A stretch of 64,000 nt of DNA, taken from NCBI GenBank assembly GCA_965229505.1, contig OZ245881.1, forward strand, positions 4,836,001-4,900,000. Direction: 5' to 3'. The stretch is from UBA6059 sp040219045 (lineage in GTDB: Bacteria; Bacteroidota; Bacteroidia; Cytophagales; Cyclobacteriaceae). Below the pieces are notes generated by a model that saw only the letters and a program-made list of their open reading frames with translations, did not search any database and had not been told where the DNA came from. Both the position numbers and the translations under genes were made by a program. Within the stretch, counting starts at the first letter, position 1; the number at the start of each line of letters is the position of its first letter. Shown in pieces: positions 1 through 7,615 of the stretch.

Positions 1-612
1 ACAGACCTGAGATACTCATTCAACCTCAATACTAACCTGCAAAATACCGGGCGTATCAACCTGACATTCAATCGGCTGTATACTTATCTACTGGATAGCT
101 TTGACCCTACGAACACGGAGGGTGTAGAGTTACCAGCCAATACTGATTATGATTACTACAATTTCGAATTCAACTACTCCTCTGATTTCAGAAGGAAATT
201 TGGCTATCGCTTAAGAGGATCTGTGGGAACCTATTTTAACGGTGACCGCAGAAATATTAGTGGAGAGGTGACCTATCGCACACAGCCTTATGGCTCCATC
301 AGTGTCAATTTCAACTACAATCGCATTACCCTACCGGAACCGTACAATAGCGCTGACCTTTTTCTTATCGGGCCAAGGTTTGACCTGACCATGACTAAGA
401 GCCTGTTCTTCACCACCTTCGTCCAATACAACAGCCAGATAGAAAATGTCAATATCAACGCACGCCTTCAATGGAGATTTAAGCCGGTATCCGACTTGTT
501 CATTGTCTATACAGATAACTATGGCACCATGAACGATGAGCCCAACGCGCCACAATTCACGCCAAAAAACAGAGCCTTGGTATTCAAACTAACCTATTGG
601 CTAAATCTCTAG
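1..612 (+). CDS. DUF5916-type outer-membrane protein, C-terminal part (5' end outside window)
   Basis: The frame is open from base 1 to the TAG at 610-612, giving 203 residues of a protein whose start lies upstream. The sequence is made of alternating polar/aromatic beta strands typical of an outer-membrane barrel. It ends with an arginine/aromatic strand (RLQWRFKPVSDLFIVYTDNY) resembling the end of DUF5916 proteins, which usually carry an N-terminal carbohydrate-binding-like domain and a C-terminal barrel. That assignment is from memory of the family and cannot be confirmed without the N-terminus. The last residues (KLTYWLNL) suit a barrel-closing terminal strand. Substrate unknown. No terminator is visible before the next gene. 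Confidence 0.7.
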   Translation, partial: TDLRYSFNLNTNLQNTGRINLTFNRLYTYLLDSFDPTNTEGVELPANTDYDYYNFEFNYSSDFRRKFGYRLRGSVGTYFNGDRRNISGEVTYRTQPYGSISVNFNYNRITLPEPYNSADLFLIGPRFDLTMTKSLFFTTFVQYNSQIENVNINARLQWRFKPVSDLFIVYTDNYGTMNDEPNAPQFTPKNRALVFKLTYWLNL

Positions 613-643
613 CAAAGTCGCTGTGATGATCTCTTTCTCTTCT

Positions 644-651
644 TATCTTTA
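644..651 (+). promoter_or_regulatory. candidate -7 promoter element (TATCTTTA)
   Basis: TATCTTTA is one base from the Bacteroidota -7 consensus TAnnTTTG. It lies about 20 bases before the coding frame of the cyclase-like gene becomes open. The same octamer stands in front of the sigma-54 response regulator at 25630. No good TTTG -33 box is seen at the expected distance, so this is tentative. Confidence 0.35.
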
Positions 652-670
652 GGTAGACTGAAATCAAAGA

Positions 671-2635
671 CTGATCACCATCCGCCTGTTAATCTTCCTT
701 TTAATCATTGGGGTACCTCAGCTAAGTACAGCCCAACAATCCGCCGACTCACTCTCCCGTGAACTCAAAGACCTCTATGGCTTTGAGAAGCTTCAAGGCC
801 TTACCAACATTATTGCGGTAGCGCTAGAAGAAGATCCAAAATCAGCCATAAAATATGCACGTCAGGCGGAAGCAATGCTGGACGACTTATATGACAATCA
901 TCCCAAGTTGTCGACAAAAGACGCGCAACTCCAGGCCGTGGCAATGAATCAGGTAGGACTTGCCTACTTTGAGAACGAACGCTATGGTGATGCGCTGCAA
1001 TACTTCAATGAAGCCTACTCAGCAGCTCAGAAGCAAGGTCAGTTGGATGAAATGACCGTAGCTGCCATCTACTCACAGGAAGCAGAGGAACTCAAGGATG
1101 CGGAACCTACCGGAATAGGTGGTGCACTCAAAGATAAACTCAACAAAATTCGGTTGGGCGGTATGTTCCAAACTGGGGCAGAGCAGGTTTCAATTAATAC
1201 GGCCATCAAGCTGGGGGATCGCCATGCCGCAAATGGTAACTACCGGAAGGGAATAGAGCAATACGACAAGGCTATTGCTAAGCTGCGCAACCACGGTGAC
1301 TATGAAAAAATAAGGCAACTTGAGCTCGTCATGGCTGATTGGCAGATGAATTCGGGAAATTTTGAAGAGGCGATCGACCTGATCCAAAGGAATGAATTGA
1401 GTGAAAGTGACACCAGTCACGTAAGTGAGCGCATGGTTGCGTTGATCAGGGAGATGGAGCTGATAGATGATCAAAAATCAACTATTGAAGCGACTCCTTC
1501 TTCCACGCTACAACCGCGAAATCAACGTAAAGCCCCTGTCAATACAGAAGGAATTACGTCAGGTCAAGAGATCGTAGAAATAGCCAGACAACTGGAGCGC
1601 AACAGTGACTATGCACAATCCATTGCTTACTACAAGGTCTATGTCGAACTCCAGGAGCAGCTGGCTGCCGAAGAGAAGCAACGGGAGCTCGACATCCAGG
1701 AAAAGAATTTTCAAATAGAACAGCGTGCTCAGGAAGTTGCACTTCTCAATCAACAACGCAAGATCCAGTCGCTGGAGTTGGAAAACCAACAAATAGAACT
1801 CAATCGCCAGTCACTTATCTCCCGGTATTTACTTTGGGGCCTGGCAGCCTTTATAATCATTGCGCTAGTGATACTCTGGCTGTATCGCACCAAAAGACGT
1901 GATCATAAAAAACTCATGCTGGCATACAGCGATCTGGATGAGGCTAATATTCGACTGGCTGAGGCAGAACAGCGGATCAAGACCTTGCTGACACAGCAAG
2001 TGTCAGGGGCAGTTGCCGAAGAGCTTATTGGTGGTAAGGCGGATAAGACCGTTTCCAAAAAGTTTGTTGCGATCATGTTTGTCGATATCAGAGGCTTCAC
2101 TCCTTTCGCCGAGTCCAGAGATCCCGAGGAGATCATACAATATCAAAATGACATTTTCTCCTTTATGATTGAGATCGTTAGCAAGCATGGAGGCGTGATC
2201 AATCAGTTTATGGGGGACGGCTTCATGGCCACCTTTGGTGCCCCGATTAGTCATAAAAATGACGTACAGGAAGCCTTTTTGGCTGGCCGGGTAATACTGG
2301 AAGTGCTCTCAAAGAAGAATGAACGAGGCGAAATCCCGACTACCCGTATCGGTATCGGACTACATGCAGGCTGGGTAGTCGCCGGTAACGTAGGCACGAG
2401 TGAGCGCATGCAGTACTCTATCACCGGCAATACGGTCATCACTGCTGCGCGACTTGAGCAGCTCAACAAGCATTATGACTCTAGCTTCATTATTTCGGAT
2501 GCTGTACTGGACAAGTTGGATGCAGACCACCTTCCTACCGGAAAAAAGGAAACCGTGGCATTGAAGGGAAGATCAGAAGAAATGGGAATATTGATAGTCT
2601 CACAACAAGTTTCAAAGCCAATCTCAAGCGAATGA
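671..2635 (+). CDS. TPR / coiled-coil membrane protein with class III nucleotide cyclase-like domain
   Basis: Probable membrane signalling protein. In order: signal peptide, TPR-like helices, a coiled coil (about 1680-1820), one transmembrane helix (about 1825-1890), and a cytoplasmic cyclase homology domain (about 2060-2600). The first in-frame ATG is at 875, but the frame is open back to 662 and encodes a clear signal sequence (RLLIFLLIIGVPQLSTAQQ), so translation probably starts at a non-standard codon; CTG 671 is the best guess and a start at 875 cannot be excluded. Both metal-binding aspartates (FVDIRGFT, MGDGF) and the late arginine (AARLE) are present. The purine-selecting Lys and Asp are Gln (INQFMGD) and Asn (TGNTV), and the transition-state Asn is Ile (TVITAAR). 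Cyclase activity is therefore uncertain. It overlaps the next gene by 4 bases. Confidence 0.75.
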   Translation: MITIRLLIFLLIIGVPQLSTAQQSADSLSRELKDLYGFEKLQGLTNIIAVALEEDPKSAIKYARQAEAMLDDLYDNHPKLSTKDAQLQAVAMNQVGLAYFENERYGDALQYFNEAYSAAQKQGQLDEMTVAAIYSQEAEELKDAEPTGIGGALKDKLNKIRLGGMFQTGAEQVSINTAIKLGDRHAANGNYRKGIEQYDKAIAKLRNHGDYEKIRQLELVMADWQMNSGNFEEAIDLIQRNELSESDTSHVSERMVALIREMELIDDQKSTIEATPSSTLQPRNQRKAPVNTEGITSGQEIVEIARQLERNSDYAQSIAYYKVYVELQEQLAAEEKQRELDIQEKNFQIEQRAQEVALLNQQRKIQSLELENQQIELNRQSLISRYLLWGLAAFIIIALVILWLYRTKRRDHKKLMLAYSDLDEANIRLAEAEQRIKTLLTQQVSGAVAEELIGGKADKTVSKKFVAIMFVDIRGFTPFAESRDPEEIIQYQNDIFSFMIEIVSKHGGVINQFMGDGFMATFGAPISHKNDVQEAFLAGRVILEVLSKKNERGEIPTTRIGIGLHAGWVVAGNVGTSERMQYSITGNTVITAARLEQLNKHYDSSFIISDAVLDKLDADHLPTGKKETVALKGRSEEMGILIVSQQVSKPISSE

Positions 2636-3009
2636 ACCCCGATCAAAATAAGAAAAACGCCATCGCATTCTATCAAATGGCTTACGATGGAGATCCTGCC
2701 AAGGCAATCGAGTTATATGTGGGGCATCAATATATCCAGCACAATCCAGATGTGGCCGACGGTACCCAGGGCTTCATCGATTATTTCGAAAGGATGAAAA
2801 GAGAGTACCCCGACAAGTCCATTGCGTTTGTGCGATGTATCGCTGAAGGAGATTTAGTGGCGTTGCATACACATCAAACCTGGCCAGGAAACGATCAGTA
2901 CGTGACAATGGACTTCTTTCGGTTCGACGAAAACGGCAAAATCCGTGAGCATTGGGATGCTATTCAACAAATCCCCGATAAGTCCGCTAACCCTAACACC
3001 ATGTACTAG
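2632..3009 (+). CDS. SnoaL-like / NTF2-superfamily protein
   Basis: 125 residues, the normal length for a stand-alone NTF2-like domain. The pattern (N-terminal helices, YIQHNPDVADG, then strands carrying LVALHTHQTWPG and MDFFRFDENGKIREHWD) matches SnoaL-like proteins. Members include polyketide cyclases and many uncharacterised small-molecule-binding proteins, so the substrate cannot be given. The start ATG overlaps the stop of the cyclase-like gene (ATGA), indicating translational coupling. The Crp/Fnr-like gene follows after 8 bases. Confidence 0.8.
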   Translation: MNPDQNKKNAIAFYQMAYDGDPAKAIELYVGHQYIQHNPDVADGTQGFIDYFERMKREYPDKSIAFVRCIAEGDLVALHTHQTWPGNDQYVTMDFFRFDENGKIREHWDAIQQIPDKSANPNTMY

Positions 3010-3017
3010 TCACGTCC

Positions 3018-3587
3018 ATGAATGACATGAAAACGTTCTTAAATAATATTCATAAGGTACCGGAAAGTATTCTGGATGAATATATCGACTGTTGGAAGGA
3101 GTATGAAGTCAGCAAGAAGACAGTGATGACTGCTCCTGGCGATGTAGAGCGGTACTGGTACTTTGTCTTCGAAGGCATCCAAAAAGCTTATTTTCAGCAT
3201 GATAGCAAGCAGCACATCATGGCGTTTACCTATCCTCCTTCCTTTACGGGGATACCCGAATCGTTCTTTAGACAAGCGCCATCAAGGTTCTTCCTGGAGA
3301 CCATATCTGACAGCCGCTTTCTACGAATATCTTTCGAGGATCATCAGAGAATGCTCCAAAAGCACCACGCACTCGAGACCCTCCTACGAAAAGCCACCGA
3401 GTGGTTGCTGGAAGGAATATTAGAGCGATACTACCAGCTTATGGCACATGATATCGAAACGCGCTTCAAAGCTTTCACAGAAAGAAGTCCTCACCTACTG
3501 ACACTCATATCGCAGAAAGACCTGGCCTCCTACCTACGCATAGATCCCACCAACTTCAGCAAGCTGATGAACAGCATTCGCATTTGA
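3018..3587 (+). CDS. Crp/Fnr-family transcriptional regulator
   Basis: 189 residues: an N-terminal cyclic-nucleotide-binding-like beta roll (about 25-120) with the family pattern YWYFVFEGIQKAYF, a long dimerisation helix, and a short C-terminal helix-turn-helix (ISQKDLASYLRIDPTNFSKL). Bacteroidota have many such ~190-residue regulators in which the cAMP-contacting residues are poorly conserved, and that holds here, so the ligand is unknown. ATG 3018 was chosen; ATG 3027 is also possible. Co-transcription with the cyclase-like gene two places upstream is plausible but not shown. An imperfect hairpin follows at 3591-3606. Confidence 0.8.
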   Translation: MNDMKTFLNNIHKVPESILDEYIDCWKEYEVSKKTVMTAPGDVERYWYFVFEGIQKAYFQHDSKQHIMAFTYPPSFTGIPESFFRQAPSRFFLETISDSRFLRISFEDHQRMLQKHHALETLLRKATEWLLEGILERYYQLMAHDIETRFKAFTERSPHLLTLISQKDLASYLRIDPTNFSKLMNSIRI

Positions 3588-3653
3588 AACCTTGGTTTAG
3601 ACCAAGAATCATTTCAATGAGATCGGTGAGCTTTGCTACAAACTCATAAGCAC

Positions 3654-4220
3654 ATGAAACAAGAACAATGGACTCAGGAGATAGATGACACGACTGCCGC
3701 TTTCAAAAAGTACTTTGGTGGATTGTCCAATGAAGAACTCAACTGGAAACCCAGTCCTGATGCCTGGAGCATCGCTCAGAATATTGACCATCTGATTACC
3801 ATCAATCAGACCTACTTCAAAGTAATTGCGGACATTAGGAACGGTACTTACCAAGTGCCATTTATAAGTAAGTTTGGCTTTGTTGTCTCTCTTTTCGGCA
3901 ATATGATCTACAATGCCTCCAAGCCTGATCGTAAGAAGAAGATTTCAACTTTCTCCATCTGGCAACCTGGAGATGGTCTCAACAGTGAAGGAATCCTTGA
4001 CAAATTTGAGGCTCATCATGAGGAGTTGAAGGAGCTAATCAAATCTTCCGTGGATCTGATCACTCAGGGAGTAGTCATCTCCTCTCCTGCCAACAAGAAC
4101 ATAGTTTACAAACTGGAGAAAGCCTTTGATATTATCATCATCCACGAGCAACGGCATTTGGAGCAGGCGAAGGAGGTGCTTGGTTTGCTGAACGCTAATA
4201 AAGCATCCGCAACAATTTAG
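3654..4220 (+). CDS. DinB-family protein
   Basis: 188 residues with the four-helix DinB/YfiT pattern: KPSPDAWSIAQNIDHL, containing the first metal-ligand histidine, and a late IHEQRHLEQAKEVL helix with the remaining histidines. DinB-like proteins are metal-dependent; some are thiol S-transferases, but most have no known reaction. An in-frame TTG lies 21 bases upstream, but ATG 3654 gives the normal DinB N-terminus. Last gene of the leftward group; a strong bidirectional terminator follows. Confidence 0.8.
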   Translation: MKQEQWTQEIDDTTAAFKKYFGGLSNEELNWKPSPDAWSIAQNIDHLITINQTYFKVIADIRNGTYQVPFISKFGFVVSLFGNMIYNASKPDRKKKISTFSIWQPGDGLNSEGILDKFEAHHEELKELIKSSVDLITQGVVISSPANKNIVYKLEKAFDIIIIHEQRHLEQAKEVLGLLNANKASATI

Positions 4221-4246
4221 TCAACTTCAAGTAGTGAGGCCATAAA

Positions 4247-4274
4247 AAAGCCCTGACATCTCTGCCAGGGCTTT
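4247..4274. terminator. bidirectional rho-independent terminator
   Basis: AAAGCCCTG (4247-4255) pairs perfectly with CAGGGCTTT (4266-4274) around a 10-base loop. An A-run precedes the stem and T-rich sequence follows, so it can stop the DinB gene from the left and the Asp-box gene from the right. Confidence 0.8.
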
Positions 4275-4298
4275 CATTATTCCGATAGGTGATTCAGA

Positions 4299-7200
4299 TT
4301 AGTTAGCCAGTTGGTTCTCTGGTGCCTTGATCATCTTCAACCCTTTTTCTTCAATCATCTGATTGAGCTTGGTAAGCTTCTCGTCATACAGCTTCTGAAG
4401 TGCTCCCAGCTCGACTTGAAGTTCTTCGGTCACTTCCTTACTGAACTCCACCGCCTGATCCGTTGGCGGGAAATCACCACGCTGCTGATCCACCATTAAG
4501 AAGGCCAGACGGTTATTGATACGAATACCAAAGTTCAACGGATCCTGATAGGCTTCATTCTTAGTCATGTGGATGTTGTTCTCAATCACACCCATATCCT
4601 GCTCTATCTCATCAGCCAGGTCTCTGATCGGCTGATATTCCGCATCATCGCCCAGCTTTTCGTCAAGGTAGCCCAAATCGGCACGTGTGTCACGAATGTT
4701 ATTCATCGCATCATGTGCCTCACTCACCTTGTCTCTGACAGAGATCAGGAAGTCAAATTGCTTTTGATAATCCTCCTGCGTATTTGGCAGTCTCGGGTCT
4801 TTGACAATTTCAAAATCATGCTCCATGGTCTCACCATTAGCTGTTAAGCGCACCTTGTAGGTACCCGGTACAGCCTTTGGACCAAGGTTGGGTGAGGAGT
4901 ACAAAATCATGCCCGGAAACTCCCTAAAGCCCGGATATCTCATATCCCAAACCATTCGGTTGCCACCATCTTTAACCTTCAGCATACTTTTGCGATCCTT
5001 GGACTTGTTTGAGTAGGATTTGATCAGATCGCCATCCTCTTCTAAGATTTCGATCTTCACCTCGTCCTCACTGGCATTATCCACGAAGTAATGAATCATT
5101 ACGCCATTAGGGTGATTCTCACCTTCCAATTTATAGTTTGGTCTGCCCCATCCGCCCGACTGATGCATGCGGTAAGACATATCCGGTTTGAAGAGATACG
5201 CCTTGCTATTGTTGACCTCATCGCTCATCTGATGTAGCGGCGTAAGATCATCAATCATCCAGAAGCTTCGCCCATGGGTTGCAGCGATCAGATCATTATC
5301 ACGAACATGAAGGTCTCGGATAGAAACGATGGGAAGGTTGAGTTGGAAAGGCTGCCAGCTGGCGCCATCATCAAAACTCGTGTACATACCCCACTCTGTA
5401 CCGGCGTACAGCAAGCCTTCTCTAGCAGGGTCAGCACGAATAGCTCTGGTATAGTGGTTTGCATCGATTCCAGCGGTAATCTTTGTCCATGTCTGACCAT
5501 AGTCAGTTGTCTTGTACAGATATGGCGTATAGTCACCAAACTTATAGCTCGTAGCAGCTACGTACGCTCCGCCCTTCACATGAGGGTTGACATCTATACA
5601 GTTCATCATATTGAACTTCGGAGATCCCGGAGGTGTGACATTCGTCCAGTTCTTTCCACCATCACGCGTCACATGAATTAATCCATCGTCAGAGCCTACC
5701 CAGATGACGCCCTCTTCTTCTTTTGACTCAGCTAGCGCAAATATGGTAGCATAGAATTCGACACCTGTATTATCCTGAGTGACGGGTCCTCCTGAAGATT
5801 TTAGTGTCTCTGGTTCACCTCGCGTAAGATCTGGAGAGATGACCTCCCATGATTGCCCCTCATTTGTGGTAACATGTAAATAGTTGCTACCTGCATAAAG
5901 CTTATCGCTATCGTGGGGCGAGAACATCACCGGATAGTTCCAGTTGAAGCGGTACTTCATCACTTCTACACCAGAGCCCGCCGGGTTATCAGGCCATACG
6001 TTAGTAGAGCGTTCCTGACCAGTGCTATGGTCGATCCGCATCATGTAGCCCTTGTAGGTACCACCGTAGACGATATCATTGTTGTCGGGATCAGGTGCTA
6101 AATGAGCACTTTCACCACCAGTGCTGGGTTCCCAATCCCGCTCAGTAATCGTCCCACCCGCGGTGCGATGTGCAATGCGAAGGGTGCTATTGTCTTGCTG
6201 CGCCCCATAGATTCGGTAAGGGAATGTATTATCAGTCGTGACTCGGTAGTACTGGGCGGTCGGCTGATTATAATAAGTAGACCAGTTGAGTCCTCCGTCA
6301 TTGGAAATCTGAGCTCCGCCATCATCAGCGATGATCATTCGCTTGCTATTGTTGGGGTCTATCCAAAGATCATGGTGGTCTCCATGAGGTGCATTGCGAA
6401 GGGTGAAATTATAGCCACCGTCCTTAGATACACCATAGCTCACGTTCATCACATAGAGCATATCCTCGTTAAGTGGGTCTGCTGTCATGCGGCTATAGTA
6501 CCACGCACGAGATCGTAGTGCACGATTAGCACTGGTCTTTTTCCATGTTTTGCCAGCATCATCAGAACGAAACACACCACCATCTTCTGCCTCAATAATC
6601 GCCCATACACGCTCAGAGTTGGCCGGAGATACCGCCAAACCTACGATACCCCATGGACCACCGGGTAGACCATCATTGAATGAAAGCTCATCCCAGTTGT
6701 CGCCACCATCAGTACTCTTAAATATCTTACTATCAGGGCCACCGCTATCCATGCGATAGCCATTTCGGCTCATTTGCCAAGTCGAGGCATAAATGATACG
6801 TGGATTATTTGGATCCAGGATCAGGTCACCCGCTCCAGCTTTATCGCTGACGTAAAGGACCTTCTCCCAGTTTTCACCACCATCCACAGATCGGAACACA
6901 CCTCGCGTCTCATTAGGCTTCCATAGGTTACCAATCGCTGCTACGTAAACGATATCAGGATTAGTGGGGTGAATTCTCACTCTGGCGATGTGCTCAGAGC
7001 CTTCGAGACCAATCTTTTTCCACGTCTTTCCGGCATCAGTTGACCGCCACATGCCCCAGCCACTGGATACGTTACCACGAAGTGTCTGCTCTCCTTCGCC
7101 CACATAGATGACATTAGGATCAGACTCAGACACAGCGACCGCTCCGATAGAGCCGCCAAAATATCCATCTGAGATGCAGTCCCAGGTGTTTCCAGCATCT

Positions 7201-7451
7201 TGCGTGCGCCAAACACCGCCTCCGGCTGTTCCCATGTAGTAGAGATTATCATTTCCGGGTACGCCGGTGACTGTACCTGCCCGACCTCCGCGGAAAGCTC
7301 CGACGAGTCGCCACTCCATGCCCTCATAGTACTTCTGATCATACTGTGTGGTCGCAGGCGCGGTTGATTTATTTCGCCTCTGGGCGAGTGCGCTATCGCA
7401 AATCATCAGGAACACGAGTGCACTCCCAAGGATTAATTTCAACTTATTCAT
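4299..7451 (-). CDS. secreted Asp-box (BNR/VPS10-like) beta-propeller protein, paralogue 1
   Basis: About 1,050 residues. Signal peptide MNKLKLILGSALVFLMICDS ends near ALA-Q. The first ~700 residues carry about ten Asp-box repeats (S/T-x-D-x-G-x-x-W), for example STDAGKTWKK, SVDGGENWEK, TRDGGKNWTN and TTDYGQTWTK, the signature of sortilin/VPS10 and BNR propellers. Then a FlgD-like Ig domain (WDMRYPGF, GPKAVPGTYKVRL) and a C-terminal helical region. Such proteins are often annotated as glycosyl hydrolases, but no catalytic residues are evident and the function is unknown. The start at 7451 was chosen because the longer frame adds 23 residues before the signal peptide. Closest local paralogues are at 7616 and 44176. 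Confidence 0.85.
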   Translation of the reverse strand: MNKLKLILGSALVFLMICDSALAQRRNKSTAPATTQYDQKYYEGMEWRLVGAFRGGRAGTVTGVPGNDNLYYMGTAGGGVWRTQDAGNTWDCISDGYFGGSIGAVAVSESDPNVIYVGEGEQTLRGNVSSGWGMWRSTDAGKTWKKIGLEGSEHIARVRIHPTNPDIVYVAAIGNLWKPNETRGVFRSVDGGENWEKVLYVSDKAGAGDLILDPNNPRIIYASTWQMSRNGYRMDSGGPDSKIFKSTDGGDNWDELSFNDGLPGGPWGIVGLAVSPANSERVWAIIEAEDGGVFRSDDAGKTWKKTSANRALRSRAWYYSRMTADPLNEDMLYVMNVSYGVSKDGGYNFTLRNAPHGDHHDLWIDPNNSKRMIIADDGGAQISNDGGLNWSTYYNQPTAQYYRVTTDNTFPYRIYGAQQDNSTLRIAHRTAGGTITERDWEPSTGGESAHLAPDPDNNDIVYGGTYKGYMMRIDHSTGQERSTNVWPDNPAGSGVEVMKYRFNWNYPVMFSPHDSDKLYAGSNYLHVTTNEGQSWEVISPDLTRGEPETLKSSGGPVTQDNTGVEFYATIFALAESKEEEGVIWVGSDDGLIHVTRDGGKNWTNVTPPGSPKFNMMNCIDVNPHVKGGAYVAATSYKFGDYTPYLYKTTDYGQTWTKITAGIDANHYTRAIRADPAREGLLYAGTEWGMYTSFDDGASWQPFQLNLPIVSIRDLHVRDNDLIAATHGRSFWMIDDLTPLHQMSDEVNNSKAYLFKPDMSYRMHQSGGWGRPNYKLEGENHPNGVMIHYFVDNASEDEVKIEILEEDGDLIKSYSNKSKDRKSMLKVKDGGNRMVWDMRYPGFREFPGMILYSSPNLGPKAVPGTYKVRLTANGETMEHDFEIVKDPRLPNTQEDYQKQFDFLISVRDKVSEAHDAMNNIRDTRADLGYLDEKLGDDAEYQPIRDLADEIEQDMGVIENNIHMTKNEAYQDPLNFGIRINNRLAFLMVDQQRGDFPPTDQAVEFSKEVTEELQVELGALQKLYDEKLTKLNQMIEEKGLKMIKAPENQLAN

Positions 7452-7497
7452 ATTATTAGGTTTATCGTTTTCAAACATGTTTATACACATTGGATAA

Positions 7498-7559
7498 AAC
7501 ACCCACCTAACCGCCCTCAAGGGCGGAATTTGTCCCCTTGAGGGGACTATAGGGGTGTT
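7498..7559. repeat. MITE-like intergenic palindromic element
   Basis: Ends are AACACCC (7498-7504) and its complement GGGTGTT (7553-7559). Inside are two perfect hairpins: CCGCCCTCAAGGGCGG (7511-7526) and GTCCCCTTGAGGGGAC (7532-7547). It lies between two paralogous genes. A degenerate relative of its left half appears at 30881. Such elements are dispersed in Bacteroidota intergenic regions, but copy number in this genome is unknown. Confidence 0.6.
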
Positions 7560-7569
7560 GTTATTCTAA

Positions 7570-7593
7570 GCCGTTGGTGAAAACACCAACGGC
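7570..7593. repeat. perfect 10-bp-stem hairpin
   Basis: GCCGTTGGTG (7570-7579), loop AAAA, CACCAACGGC (7584-7593). It lies downstream of the 7616-10708 gene but has no T-run, so it may be an mRNA 3' stabiliser or a small dispersed repeat and not a classic terminator. A looser version (CTGGT...ACCAG) is at about 10771-10787, upstream of the same gene. Confidence 0.55.
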
Positions 7594-7615
7594 GGCAACA
7601 GATTCATCATTCACT

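Noticed and set aside
3591..3606. CTTGGT-TTAG-ACCAAG hairpin after the Crp/Fnr gene
   Set aside because: Short stem without a T-run; not convincing as a terminator.
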